Made by a program: the position numbers and the translations under genes. From positions 124,001 to 188,000 of the forward strand of contig NW_019029016.1 in assembly GCF_002105155.1 (NCBI RefSeq): a stretch of DNA of 64,000 bases. Direction: 5' to 3'. Shown piece after piece: positions 20,956-32,519 of the stretch; the first letter of the stretch is position 1; each line of letters begins with the position of its first letter. Below the pieces are notes generated by a model. It worked only from the letters and a program-made list of their open reading frames with translations, did not search any database and was not told the DNA's origin. This stretch comes from Lobosporangium transversale (lineage: Eukaryota > Mortierellomycota > Mortierellomycetes > Mortierellales > Mortierellaceae).

Positions 20956-21666
20956 ATAGAATTGAAGAAAACAAATAGATAGATAACTTACAACCACGGT
21001 TTTTTAAATGGGCACTGTTGCGTTTGCCCCGCTGATCCGCATGGAACTCTTGGACTTTGACATCCCTTTCAAAGTTCCTATATGCGTCTGTCAGCGTCAG
21101 GTTGCTTCGCGTACCGCTCTTAAACTGAAGCCTTCTTTTATATTGGTCTAATTCGACTCCTCTCGGAGACGCAGAGGTACCGAGAAGTCCCATATGTGAT
21201 GGGAACTTGGAGTGAATATAAGACCTATGTGGGGGTGTGATTGAGTCCCCCACTTTATTAAAGAAAAAAAAAAAAAAGAAAAGAAAAACATTAACGTCAG
21301 TCTATTGTCTATCGTGAATTTCTTTCAGTGTATCTATATATATATAATGCTTACCATCTTTAACAATTGCAGCCATCTTCGTGCGAATTCTATCGCTACG
21401 TCGCTGCTGGACTGGAGTGCCAGCTGAATCACCACAAACCATTTTAATAATCACCGAAAAGAGTAATAATAAATAAAAAGAATGAGTACTCTATGGGTGA
21501 GCATTGGAATACTGGATAACTAAATGGTATCGAACGGTACATTTCCTATTATGGACATCACAAAAGGAAATAAAAAGATGTAAACAAACTTACTGTGTGA
21601 TTTAGTCTTAGTTTTACGCGACGGAGTCTTGGCTCCCTCTGCCGGAATATGGTCCTCGCCGCTCAT
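19644..21666 (-). CDS. GNAT-fold N-acetyltransferase, second copy
   Basis: Mirror of 10677-12699. Exons on the minus strand are 21594-21666, 21355-21423, 20992-21252, 20486-20821 and 19644-20389. All open frames compared between the two copies are identical, including the intronic TTTA array. The gene therefore exists twice, head-inward toward the axis, and both copies would be transcribed toward DIRS-2. Motifs and function as described for the left copy. Confidence 0.8.
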
Positions 21667-22102
21667 TGCTACAGTTGCTCTGCTAGGGTGTGTTGCAGGG
21701 GCATGAGCCTTGTGATGAACATAAACCCAAACAATAGGTCAATAGCGACTCTTTTGATAGAGGTGACAGATGCTATGGAAATGCCAATAGAATTAAACAA
21801 AAGTTAGATTTTCTTTATTTCAGTTTTCAATGACACGCGTCTTGAGGCTCCCAAAGCCTTTAGGCTTTAGATTTCAATATGATAACTTCAACACCCTGTA
21901 CTTTTCTTCTCGGTAACATTAGAGAAAAAAAGAATTGCACAATGATGTAAAGTGGTGGCAAAGTTGGTAACATCACATCTCGGAAACGGTGTTGTTATGC
22001 TTATTACATGTAGTTACCTTATATTTGTGAATCGATAGTTGACTCGCTGCTGAGTCGTGCTGATAAGTGGGTACTGTTAAAAGCTGAACTGATTATGGGG
22101 AC

Positions 22103-22690
22103 AAGGGCTTTTTAAAAAAAATAAAATAAAAGAGAGTGACTATAGGTGATGCAGGGCGGTGTTTATTCAATGGGAAAAAAGAGATATGAGATATGAATAG
22201 AGTGTGTTTATGTGAAGATTCTTTTCTGCAAATGAAATGTAAAAAGAAAAGAGAGTTGAGTGTGTATGTGTGAAAAGGAGAGGTATTTATACAAAAAAAA
22301 AGACGTATGACTGACTTGTTGCCCCTCTCTCACAGCATACACACATACACTTTCAGTTACAACCAGACTATCAACGTTCATTCTTTCTGCTTTGCTGACA
22401 CAGCTGTGTTCAGCGGACGACTGCAAGCTGAACACGAGTGAACTGACTTGACCGTTGCCACCTTTGATGTCATCGTTTATCATAAATTCACGCCGCTCTA
22501 TTGAGTAGATACTGCGCGAGTGCTCATGTGAGCAAAGTTCTGCATGACAAAAACCAACCAGGGCTTTCATTCGGTCATCCAAAATGAAAGGCTTTCATTT
22601 TTTTGCCCTCAACAAATAAGATTAAAGAGTTCTCTACTGCGGCTTATATTGATGCATGAAAACAGCTTTTGAAAACCATGATTGGAGTGA
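22103..22690 (-). repeat. R1 repeat module, inner copy in right arm
   Basis: Mirror of 9653-10240. Confidence 0.65.
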
Positions 22691-22802
22691 AAGGGGTAAA
22701 GTAAGGTCTATTTCCATTTGTTTTTTAGGATCAGGATTGGACAGACTGTGACCTGCTGCCTAAATCTCGGCAAACGACTCGGCTGTTGACCCTTTTTGAG
22801 AA

Positions 22803-22814
22803 TAGCTCAGTTGG
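22803..22814 (+). promoter_or_regulatory. tRNA-like pol III A box, right-arm copy
   Basis: TAGCTCAGTTGG on the plus strand, mirror of 9530-9541; no cloverleaf follows. Confidence 0.4.
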
Positions 22815-24790
22815 TATAGCATATTTTTATTTCCTTTATAGCTATCGATTTTTTATACTTTGTGTTTCCATTTGTGTTGTCGATACGATATTTTACAGCG
22901 ACGCAAAGGAAACTGAGCATCCTGCTGCCAAATGTTAAATAATAATAAATACTGATAACTATCATTCTCCAGCAATAAAGAAAGTCATTGTGGGTGGGTA
23001 GGTTGTAATATTAAACGAATGAGATAAAGTAAGTATTGAAAATCTAAAGAGATAACGCGTTCAGAGGGGAACGCCGCAATGTCATTTATTTTTCCACCAT
23101 GACACCTTCAGTCAGATGTTCGTTTGAACACTCTTTTTTCTGGTTGGTCAGAGTCCATTTTGAATCTGAATATTCACACGGCAGACAAGGGACACATTGT
23201 CCATCTCGATAAAATTGACCTTTTTTACTTCCAGATGCCACATGAATGATGGCAACCTGTCTCTGAGAGCAAACAGCCACACATCAATATTAGTCATGTC
23301 CATACAGTCATGGTGCGAGGCGGCGGTATTATCCTTCATGTACATTTTTATTATTTATCCCTAATTTTGCCCTTTCTTTTATATAGCACTCTCTTTGATG
23401 ACAGTGAAACAATAATGTGGAGAAATACCAAGTGGACAAAAGATGGCCAAGGCAGCATGGTATAGCACTAAAGAGGGCTCATAAAGCAGCGTTGCTCATG
23501 GAAATGTTGATACTGTTGATACTCACGTGTATGCCATGTCGTTTGTGTATATCGTGGGAACTGTGCTTTAGCAATTTTTGTTCGAACAGACTTTTCCTTT
23601 TTTTTAACTTTCGGAACGCCAAGGAGATACAACACGTCATTCCCTCGACACGGTTGGATGCCTTTTATTGGTCGATACATAAACGTTGATACTTTATTTC
23701 GCCTTCAAACAAAGAAGTTATAAAATCTAATCATTAATCTACATATTCCATATTGTCTTGCATGAAAATATAGAAATTAAAATTAAAAGGCGCAGAGGTA
23801 TCTTGAGGATTGTCATGTGCTATCTTCTATCAAACTCTGGAAAAACGGCAATCTGCCAAAGTATAATTCCCACATAGTCTATCCCATCTCTTGTTAAGAG
23901 TGAAGAAAGAGAATAGAAGAAGAGGATAAAGAAGATGGTCTCCTTTACTAACTGCTGTAGTCAATGAGGGCACAGACAGTGCAAATGTGAACGCACTGTA
24001 ACACGGTAAGCGCCTGTAACAATACACGTCCACAACTCCACTAAGGTATTCATGTGCTTGATTGGGTTGCTCTTCAAGGCCGTGGATGAGTGAATGTAAG
24101 TATATAGCCAGCTATATATTACCGAGTAGCTTGCTACCGATAGCTGGCACAGCTTAATCCATTGGCTTTACTATTGATTATCGCTACCAACATTCTATTC
24201 CTATTTCGCATTCACAATAGTCATAGATCCATCACATTTTCAGACAAAAGACAAAGATCATTGTGTCTGATCTTGCCTTTTAATATTTATTGTTAATTGT
24301 TTACTATGCTGTGGTTTCCAAGCTGCATCCTGGCCCAAGAGTGGCGATGCCCATGGTACGTTTGCATGAACCGAACATTTCCTAGTCGGCTTGGATTCTT
24401 TTGATGTTGCTTTTTAGCATATTCTTTGATGGCGCCTTGGCTAACTGGCCTTGGAAACCTTGGTTGACTGGCCCTAGTGGCCTGGCTTTGGGTTAGCTTC
24501 CCTTGGTTGACTGCCTTTGATTATCGGGACTCTTATAGGTTGCCCTTGGTCGACTTTGGCTTTGGTAGTCTTTGATTTCCTTGATTGCAGCAAACTGTGT
24601 TTGATTAATTGTGGTTGCCTGGCTGCCTTCGATTGCTTTGACTAAGGTTTTCTGTCTTTAATTTTGCTGAGGCAGTCTCTAGCTGCTATGGCTGAGCCAA
24701 CCGTCTACCGACTTTGGGCCTTGGCTGGTTTTCAATGAGGTTTCTTTTGGTTGAGTGGAGTGAGCTGGTTGGCTTTTTTTTTTTTTTTTT
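22815..24790. other. Long spacer, right-arm copy, no supported gene
   Basis: Mirror of 7561-9652. It contains no convincing gene. Confidence 0.5.
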
Positions 24791-25038
24791 TTTTTTGCAG
24801 TGATGTGACTGCTATCTGCTAATTTTTGGTTTCTGACTTTTGGGTTCCTGGCTTCTGGCTTTTGACTTCTGGGTTCTGGGTTCTGGCATTTGGCTTCTGG
24901 GTTCTGGCTTCTGACTTTTGGCTTCTGGCTTCGATCTTTTGACTTCCGACTTCTGGCATTTGGCTTCTGGCATTTGACTTTTGGATTCTGGCTTCTGACT
25001 TTGGCTTCTGGCTTCTGGCTTCTGGCTTCTGGCTTCGG

Positions 25039-25070
<32 letters not shown>

Positions 25071-25646
25071 CTTTTGAAGTTTTTATTTTTTTTTTTTATT
25101 TTCATTTGAAGTTTTTTTTTTTTTTTGGTTTTTTTTTTTTTTTTTGGTTTTTTTGGGGTTTTTATATGACCGTTGGCTGTTAACTGTTGGCTGTTGGCTG
25201 TTGGCTGTTGGCTGTTGGCTGTTGGCTGTTGGTTATTAGCTCTGAGGCTATTTCTCCAGGCGCTCTACCTCGGTCTGATGCTCTTTCCCAGGCCTTCTGC
25301 TTTCCTCCATGGACCGTAGGCCTCGCTTCTCCAAGCAAAAGTCCCATTGCCTGTTATAGCTTTGGCTGAGGCTGCCTTTGACTTTGAGTGTTTTTTTTTG
25401 AGTTATTTCTTTTTTTCTTTTCCTCATCTTTTTTGTTCTTTACTCTGTGTTTCGGTTTTTATCTTTTTTTTTATCTTTTTTTTTTTGTTCTTTGTTTTGT
25501 GTTCTTTGTTTTGTGTTTTGGTTATTTGCTTCTTTTTTTTTTTTTTCTGCTATTGGATGTTGGGTGTTGACTGCTGACTGCTGGCTCTTGACTATTGGCT
25601 TTCGGCCCTCGGCTGCTGTCTGCTTTCTGTTGGCCCTGCGCTCCAA
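24791..25646 (-). repeat. Minisatellite block, right-arm copy
   Basis: Mirror of 6705-7560. T-tracts here are several bases longer or shorter than the corresponding A-tracts in the left arm, which shifts the ORFs running through them. Confidence 0.85.
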
Positions 25647-25898
25647 GCCGCATTCGAAGCATGGCGCTCTTCGATCTAGTTTTATGCCTCAAGGCCCTCT
25701 ACTCCCCTTATGACCCTTGCTCTCGCTTCTCCAAGCAGAGGTCTCATTGCAATAGTCTATCGAACGACTAGCCTATGAAGCCCTACTATGACCAGAGTAC
25801 CTTTGGTTCAGACGGCAGGTAACAGGTCACACAACATGACGCCTCTACGCCATGCACTACACACTACAGCCAGGCGCCTGGTGCAGCTTCGCTAATTG

Positions 25899-26202
25899 GG
25901 GTGATCTAAGTATGGTGTCAGTAACAATGAACTATTTACTAAACACTATAGAGCTCCGAGTTGCCAAGATCCCACCTAAACAGAGAGAACAAAAGCAATG
26001 GTAGAATCAAGTTAATATGCTCCTTGCTATGTATGCGCATGTATACTTACCTGAGGTGTTATCAGGCCTTGATAACACCTGATCCTGATCCTGGTCCTGA
26101 TCCTGATCCTGCTGGAGGGGGGACCTCCTTGAGGGCCGAGACTTGAGCTCTATAGGCCTAGTAAACAGGCCACTGTTACTGACTTACCATACTTAGACGA
26201 CC
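25899..26202. mobile_element. MITE-like element 2, right-arm copy
   Basis: Mirror of 6149-6452 with the same inverted repeats, GGATCA-type array and hairpin. Confidence 0.6.
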
Positions 26203-26291
26203 ACAACTGTGTGTCATCTGTTACCTATGCGAAATCCCCAAGGGCACTCGGATCAAAGTAAGGTCCAGAGGCTAGAGGCTCTCTAGAGCTA

Positions 26292-26886
26292 CTACAATGA
26301 TCCCCCTTCAAGGAGTTGCGAGGGCTTGACGGAGGGGTCTGCGAAGGGGATCGACGGGCAGGCGGGAGGATGGCCCGATGGAGGGCCCGGCGGGCTAGAG
26401 CCCAAGCGGATGAGCCTTTAAGGGAAGAAGACAAAAAAAAACACGCGTGGTTAGAATATTTGGTAATCAGAGCACAGCAGAGTACAGACAGAAAGTCACG
26501 ACATGTACTCTAAAAGAAATTGTACTTACAGCTCCGCTTTCGCCCCATTTCGATAAGCACTGCATGGGCCCATTGCAGTCTTTGGGACAATCGTCGCCAT
26601 GAGCCTAGGGCTAGTGGCCCCTATTACAGCTAGAAGGAGGAAGACGAAAAAAAAGAACGAAGATAACTTTGTAAGTATGCTAAGCTTATTTGATGGTAGG
26701 GACAATCACAAGCAAGACAAAGCGAAGGCATACATAATCTATATACTTACTTGATGACAGCGGCGAGGGCTCTTCTGTGAATGACCAGGTGAGGCTTTTT
26801 TTGCTTTTTCTGGTCTGTAGTTTGCTGTTGAGTTGTTCAGAGTGTTTCCTAGCTCTGCTCTGTATCTGGCTAGAAGTTTGTATCAT
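26292..26886 (-). CDS. Putative small three-exon gene, right-arm copy
   Basis: Mirror of 5465-6059 with identical splice sites and coding potential. Same reservations apply. Confidence 0.35.
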
Positions 26887-27282
26887 TTGTGGTCTAACAG
26901 TGGTGTGAAAGAGAGAGAAAGAGAGATAGACAGGGAATGAAAAGTCAGAACAAGTACAGTGCAGCATAAGGTGAGAGAGTTAGGACTTTAGTAAGGGTGA
27001 ATATTTGTGGAGTGTTGCTTACCTTTCATGTTGGTCGATGAGGCTGAACTGGAAGAGAAGAGAAAAAGGGAAAGAAAGAAAAGAAAAGAAAAGAAAAGAA
27101 AAAAAAAGTCTATTTTATATCGAAAGCACTCGCGTGTAAAGGACGAATGGATGAATGATGAGTGGTTTTTGAAGTCGCGCAGGAAAAATGATAAGTGAAA
27201 CCAATTTGCGATTTCAGAGTATTGACTGAATAATGAATATATCAAGCATCTTGCTTTTTGTACGCTCTAGAGCTCTAGAGCG

Positions 27283-27796
27283 GCCAAAAAAAAGGAAAAA
27301 AAGAAAAAAAGAAAAAAAAGCGGCGTAGCGGAATTTGAAAATGGATAATATGCGCAATACATGATATCATCCGTCATTTTTCATATGCATACAAGAGGGA
27401 AAAGAGAAAGCACTCATGGGTGGAGGTGGGGAAAAGCACTGCTAACATTCCGTCTTCCGTCTTCAAGATCTGCAAGATCATATAAACAACAATATTAGGC
27501 TGCAATCAGAGCACGAGCCACATTGCTCTCTCTGCATGCTAAGGTGGTGCAACAAAGAAAGAAATATCTATTTAGACAGCGAGCTAAAGTAAATGGACGA
27601 GATTCAGAGCACAGGCATATTAACACTCGCTTTCTCCACCTTGTAAGCATATGAAAATTGACAAATGATATCACAGGTGCGCTTATTATCGATTTTCAAT
27701 TTCCGCTATGCCGTTTTCTTTTTCTTTTTTCTTTTCCTTTTTTTTTTCTTTTCCTTTTTTTTTTCCTTTTTATTTTTCCTTTTTTTTTCTTATATG
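27283..27796. mobile_element. MITE-like element 1, right-arm copy
   Basis: Mirror of 4555-5068; the 20-bp palindrome follows at 27263-27282. Confidence 0.6.
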
Positions 27797-28304
27797 TCTA
27801 TACAATGCACTATTTTGTACTACTCATTATATTTGACTCAATAGCTCTTTGCATACTCATTAAAAGGTTAATTTTACCAAGGTGGACAATGTCTGCTTCC
27901 CTTTTCTGCCGTGTAAATGTTTTGACCAACCAGAAAATAGCGAACATCTGACCGAGGGCGTCATGGCGGAAATACAAATAATTCTGTGGCATTAGTCTAT
28001 CAACGCTCATTCTTTCTGCTTTGATGGCACAGCTGTGTTCAGCGGACGGCTGCAAGCTGAACACGAGTGAACTGACTTGACCGTTGCCACCTTTGATGTC
28101 ACCATTTATCATAAATTCACGCCGCTCTATTGAGTAGATACTGCGCGAGTGCTCATATGAGTAAAGTTCTGCCTGACAAGAACCAACCAAGGCTTTCATT
28201 CTGTCATCAAAAAAAAAAAAAAAAAAAAAAGGTTTTCAGTTCTCTACTGCGATCTATATTGATGCATGAAACAACTTTTGAAAATCATGATTGGAGTGAA
28301 AGGG

Positions 28305-28740
28305 ATAAAGAAAGGTCTATTTCCATTTGTTATTTAAGATCAGGATTGGACAGAATGTGACCTGCTGGCAAAATTTCGGCAAGCAACTCGGCCGTTAACC
28401 CTTTTTGAGAATAGTTCAGTTGGTAAAATGGATTGTAATATTAAACGAATGAGTATAAAGTAAGTATTTAAAATGTAAAGAGATAACGCGTTCAGAGGGT
28501 GATTGTAACTGAAAGTGTATGTGTGTATGCTGCGAGGGAGGGGCAACAAGTCAGTCATACGTCTTTTTTTTGCACAAATACCTCTCTTTTTCACACACAC
28601 ACACTCAACTCTCTTTTCTTTTTACATTTCATTTGCGAAAAAGAATCTTCACATAAACACACTCACCCTGCGATATGCACCATTCATCACCTATAGTTGT
28701 TCTCTTTTATCTTTTCTTTTTTTCTAAAAAAGCCAGGGTT
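28305..28740 (+). repeat. R1-related mosaic just outside the palindrome
   Basis: 28305-28500 is a diverged copy of 22690-23065, including GGTCTATTTCCATTTGTT, the degenerate A box at 28412 and AGAGATAACGCGTTCAGAGG. 28501-28740 is a diverged copy of 9984-10240 in the same strand sense. Two arm-internal segments are thus joined in a new order directly at the right outer boundary of the palindrome. Confidence 0.65.
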
Positions 28741-28850
28741 GTCAAATAGATTAATTATTTTTCTCTAAAAAATTTATTTTACTCTTGTATCACTCTCGCC
28801 CTACATCAAGTATCCATTATATCCTTCTATCCATCCATCATTCCCTTCTC

Positions 28851-30728
28851 ATGTCTGATTCACTATTAAATGATGAGTCTCAAAAGGTAATGGTGCATTT
28901 CGATGCAGTAGAGTAGATAGTTTGGCAGGATGTTCGAGCTTAATGGGGGGTGACATGTTGCGCTTTGTGCCAGGTTGCGTGGGTGACAATGTGGGCTCAT
29001 TATCTCGACCGCGGGTGGAGCGTGTAACGGTCCTCACTCAAAATCCGTGATCTGTGTAGTGTCAAGCGCAACTCACATTGCATGGTAATGTCATGCTATT
29101 CAATTTACTAACCATTACTTTCAATAAATCTTAGATTCGGACTCAGCAACTGAAACTTGAAAAATTGCATGAAGCCATGAGACGCTATCCAGGGTCGAAA
29201 TACTTCATTGATTATGAAGATTGGACCAAAGAAGGTTACTTTAAGTATCGATTTGAGTTTGCGTCTAGAAATCCATCAGCAGCCGCCAAGCAATACAATC
29301 AGCTTATGGACCTTTTTCGGAACTCTGGATCGACAGCTCACCTTGAGTACGCCTCCATCAACAAAATGAAGATGACCAAAAGATGGGTTATGGATCTATG
29401 TTCAGTACCTGCTGGTAATATATATAAAAATAATATCGGAAATGAGAAGTTTAGAAGTTGACATGAATAATAGAAACTAATACAGATAATAACTTAATTA
29501 GATGGAGATCAGATGGCCAGTGATACCGATACCAGCATTTTGAGTGCCACGAGTGCTGTAACCGCATCAACGCTTTCCTCATCCACACTTGACGCTATGT
29601 TGGAGGCATTTAATAATAACTACGAATCATATGAAGGACCCTCTATGGACCTGCCGAGTGGAATTGTTTTTGACAAAGCCATACGCGAGTATGGTAGAAC
29701 TTTAAGAAAGCAGCATTGTACTCACTCCTTTGTATGGGACTCTCAAGACGACTTATTGCGATTATTTTCAAAGGAACAAGACATTGGAGTAATGCAGCAG
29801 CGCCATCGAGCAGATCAATCCAAAAAGATACGACATTCCAAAATGGAAGACCGACATCGTTCTTGGATACGAAACTGTGCAATCAATTTACGAAGCAACT
29901 CGCAATGGAGCTGATATCAAGATCGCATCAATTGAAGGCGTGGAAGAAAAAGAGCTCATTGCATTCAACAAAATGATATTTGATTTCATGACTTCAATTT
30001 ACAACTTCTATGAAGATAACGGATCCTGCTTTGAATTGGAGCGATCATTGTCAGAAAGAGATTACTTCAAACTATGAGGTGCTTTTTTCCGAGCCCTTAT
30101 CAAGAACAGCGGATTATTCAAGATCAAGGAAGGTGAGGTCTCATCTCTTGCATCCGCCTGCAGAAAAAACGCTACACGCACTCTAAATGACCGACAATCG
30201 AGTGGCCACAAGGTTGATGCAATCTTTTATTGCAAAGAAGCCTCACTCCTCGAGATCGGAGCTGTTGAAGGAGGCAAAAAAGATGAAGGATCCTATGGAA
30301 CGAAGGTCCTATCTGATGGATTGAAAACTGCCAAGTCACTGAAAGATATGCATGATTATGCATGTACTGAGACCTGTTTAAATGGTATTCAACAACAGAC
30401 AGCTCGTGAAAAAGTTGAGGTGTTTGGGTTCCTTGTCTCTGGATTAAGAATTCAATTCATAACTTTGAAGCACTTTGGAGGGCGTTTCATGTATCTTCAT
30501 CGAGAAACGCCACAATCGATGCCACGACAACTTGATGACAAATCTTTCAGAAAGGTAAAGAAGTTACTGATTACTTCCTTAGAGATACGAGAGTATATGA
30601 GGGATTTGGTTGAAGGCCTTGTAGAACTGATATATAACCTCAATGTAAGAAACACCGATCAATACAAGTATGCTCAAACTTTGACCACTCCACCCTCCTC
30701 CCCAAAACTCAAGAAAGTAAGAATTTAA
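28851..30728 (+). pseudogene. Lineage-specific protein with possible PD-(D/E)XK core, broken
   Basis: Exon 1 28851-28886 (MSDSLLNDESQK), exon 2 29135-29414 and exon 3 from 29502 join in phase via GTAATG/TTAG and GTAATA/TTAG introns. Exon 2 encodes YPGSKYFIDYEDWTKEG-type sequence. Exon 3 encodes a Ser/Thr-rich start, then IVFDKAIREYGRTLRKQHC. Near 29780-29815 the frame shifts by one, and at 30075 an in-frame TGA interrupts. The last part has KVDAIFYCKEASLLEIGAVE, resembling the acidic core of restriction-like nucleases, and a long C-terminal helical region. This resembles large families of uncharacterised Mucoromycota proteins that I recognise only by pattern. Function unknown. Confidence 0.6.
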
Positions 30729-31229
30729 GAAAATAAAAAAAGACGAGCCGGAGACCATGGCTTTATCACGACCTGCTCTTGCTTCGTTAGAAAACTTTAA
30801 TGCTTTGCCTTGTAAGGACATGTGCGGCTCGGTTTTTGCGTTAGTATCACTTGCATCTTATTTATGAGTGCCGATCCTTGTGTTAGTATCACTTGCATAT
30901 TTATTTATGAATGTCAACTCTTATCTTTGTTTATGAATGTCTAGTATCACTTCATCAAAAAAAAGGGCGCTCGGGACGAGGGTGAAATTGATATTAATAT
31001 GCATTCATGGGTTCCATCCCTGCAATGCTCTCAGAGTGCCTGAGTACTCCATATACGCATATCCGCGTTCTTAGGAACCATAGAGACCAGATGGTCTGTA
31101 CGACAGGCTTTGTGAAGAGGGATGGTGAGTTTGGATACTTTACAGCTGTGGAAGGGGAATTGTATAATAGTCGGTCGCCTTTTCCGTGACATGCATCCAA
31201 AGAATGGCAAAAAAAATCGGTATGTACTA
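30729..31229. other. Spacer with short repeats
   Basis: Contains the copy of the 3.6-kb motif at 30750-30805 and two or three imperfect units around TTAGTATCACTTGCAT...TTTATGA (30840-30950). Open frames at 31007-31189 on both strands are not recognised. Confidence 0.4.
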
Positions 31230-31545
31230 CTGAATATAGATCATCCATAACCCATCTTTTGGTCATCTTTATTTTATTGATGGAGGCGTACTCAAGGTGA
31301 GCTGTCGATCCAGAGTTCCGAAAAAGGTCCATAAGCTGATTGTATTGCTTGGCGGCTGCTGATGGATTTCTAGGCGCAAATTCAAATCGATACTTAAAGT
31401 AACCTTCTTTGTTTTTGACAAAGCCATACGTGAATATGAGCTTTTTCTTTTGACAGTAGATCTTGTTGAGGAATGCTTTAGGGCATTCCTGACATTTCAA
31501 CGACGTAGGTCCCTCGGAATCCATTCTTGATAAACAGGTTAAATC
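31230..31545 (-). pseudogene. Rearranged partial duplicate of the 28.9-kb gene
   Basis: The minus strand 31235-31425 reproduces, almost unchanged, the exon 2 segment around EGYFKYRFEF and NPSAAAKQYNQLMDLF. Immediately upstream (31409-31440) it carries about 30 bp matching the reverse complement of the exon 3 segment encoding FDKAIREYG. The piece beyond (MDSEGPTSLKCQECPKAF, a CxxC pair) is unrelated. A chimeric, scrambled copy rather than a gene. Confidence 0.65.
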
Positions 31546-31699
31546 ATTAAACATGAAAGAGTAAAGTAAGTGAGGTATCATTTTGAGAAGAAGATAAATA
31601 GGATCAAGGGGAATGATTTCAAAGGAAGCGAAATTAAAGAGGAAGTGAGTGGGGGGAAACAAAATCAACAACAGGAGTGGGGGAACAAAACATGCTTAC

Positions 31700-32128
31700 G
31701 ATCTGCAGGGTATCACTGTCTTGTCGCAGGGACGTCATTTTCACCCATGCTCTTTCTGATATAGTGTTGAATACGCAGCTTATCGCTACTCTAAAAGTAG
31801 GAAACACATAGGAATAAAGAGTATTGTTATTTTGTGCACAAACCCTATGTATATCAAAACACTTTATTATCAAGGATATAATTGGGCTATACCAACATAA
31901 CAAAAGTTGATAGGCAATGTATTATACATACCGAGCATCTTTTATCAACGTTGTATCCTTCTTCTTATCGCCTTGGCTTTGAAACTCTGAAAGTAGATTG
32001 ACTGCATGATTACTGAAGAACGACTTCATTTCCTCAGATTCAATGCCTGCAACTTCGTTGTACCGCAATTCAGAAGGGAACCTCCTGATCCCTGACTTAA
32101 CCTCATTCAGGCCTCCATCCTGAAGCAT
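31700..32128 (-). CDS. Two exons of an unrecognised gene
   Basis: Exon 32128-31932 (MLQDGGLNEVKSGIRRFP..., acidic and helical) ends at a GTATGT donor. An acceptor TTTTAG at 31791 leads to exon 31790-31700 (ISCVFNTISERAWVKMTSLR), which ends at a GTAAGC donor. The two exons join in phase. The continuation downstream is unclear because the next segment is the chimeric duplicate. No family recognised. Confidence 0.4.
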
Positions 32129-32269
32129 GAAAGAAATAGGAAAGTGGTTGAGGAGTTATGTGCTTAAAAAATAGAGAGTAGAATGCGATAAATGAGGAGG
32201 AAGCATGCGTTTATATAGATAAAAAAAAAAGCGGGTGTAGAAGTGAGGTAAGATAATAATGAGAGATTA

Positions 32270-32440
32270 ATGCGGGTGATGAAACAAGGCAATGATCGAG
32301 AGCGGAAGAAGTGATGATGATCAAAAGAGGAAGAAACGAAGCGATAATGATCGAAGGAGAAAGAAGCGATAATGATCGAAGGAGAAAGAAGCGATAATGA
32401 TCGAAGGAGAAAGAAGCGATGATGATCGAAAAGAATGATT
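32270..32440 (+). repeat. Short tandem repeat, about 25-bp unit
   Basis: ATGATCGAAGGAGAAAGAAG-type units occur about five times in succession between 32290 and 32430, with small variations. Confidence 0.75.
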
Positions 32441-32519
32441 AAGTGATTTGACTAAATTGCTATTTCTTGCTCGTCTCATGATTTTCGGTTACTGTCTTTC
32501 GATCCCACAGACCCGCGGT

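Larger units (their letters stand above)
18177..28304 (-). repeat. Right arm of the 24-kb palindrome
   Basis: Reverse complement of 4048-14166. It contains inverted copies of the GNAT gene, small gene, both MITEs, minisatellite, R1 modules and the 20-bp palindrome. Differences noticed by eye are confined to A/T tract lengths near 25.05-25.15 kb, about seven small changes between 22.78 and 23.07 kb, and a few changes at the outermost about 50 bp. Confidence 0.93.

Noticed and set aside
22796..22870. tRNA gene
   Set aside because: Only a D-arm/A-box match. No acceptor stem, anticodon arm or T-loop can be folded.
4048..28304. Classical giant transposon such as Maverick/Polinton or Starship
   Set aside because: No DNA polymerase B, capsid, integrase or captain recombinase in the arms; the only recombinase belongs to DIRS-2 at the axis.
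31007..31189. 60-codon ORF on the plus strand
   Set aside because: Overlaps an equally plausible minus-strand frame and matches nothing recognised.
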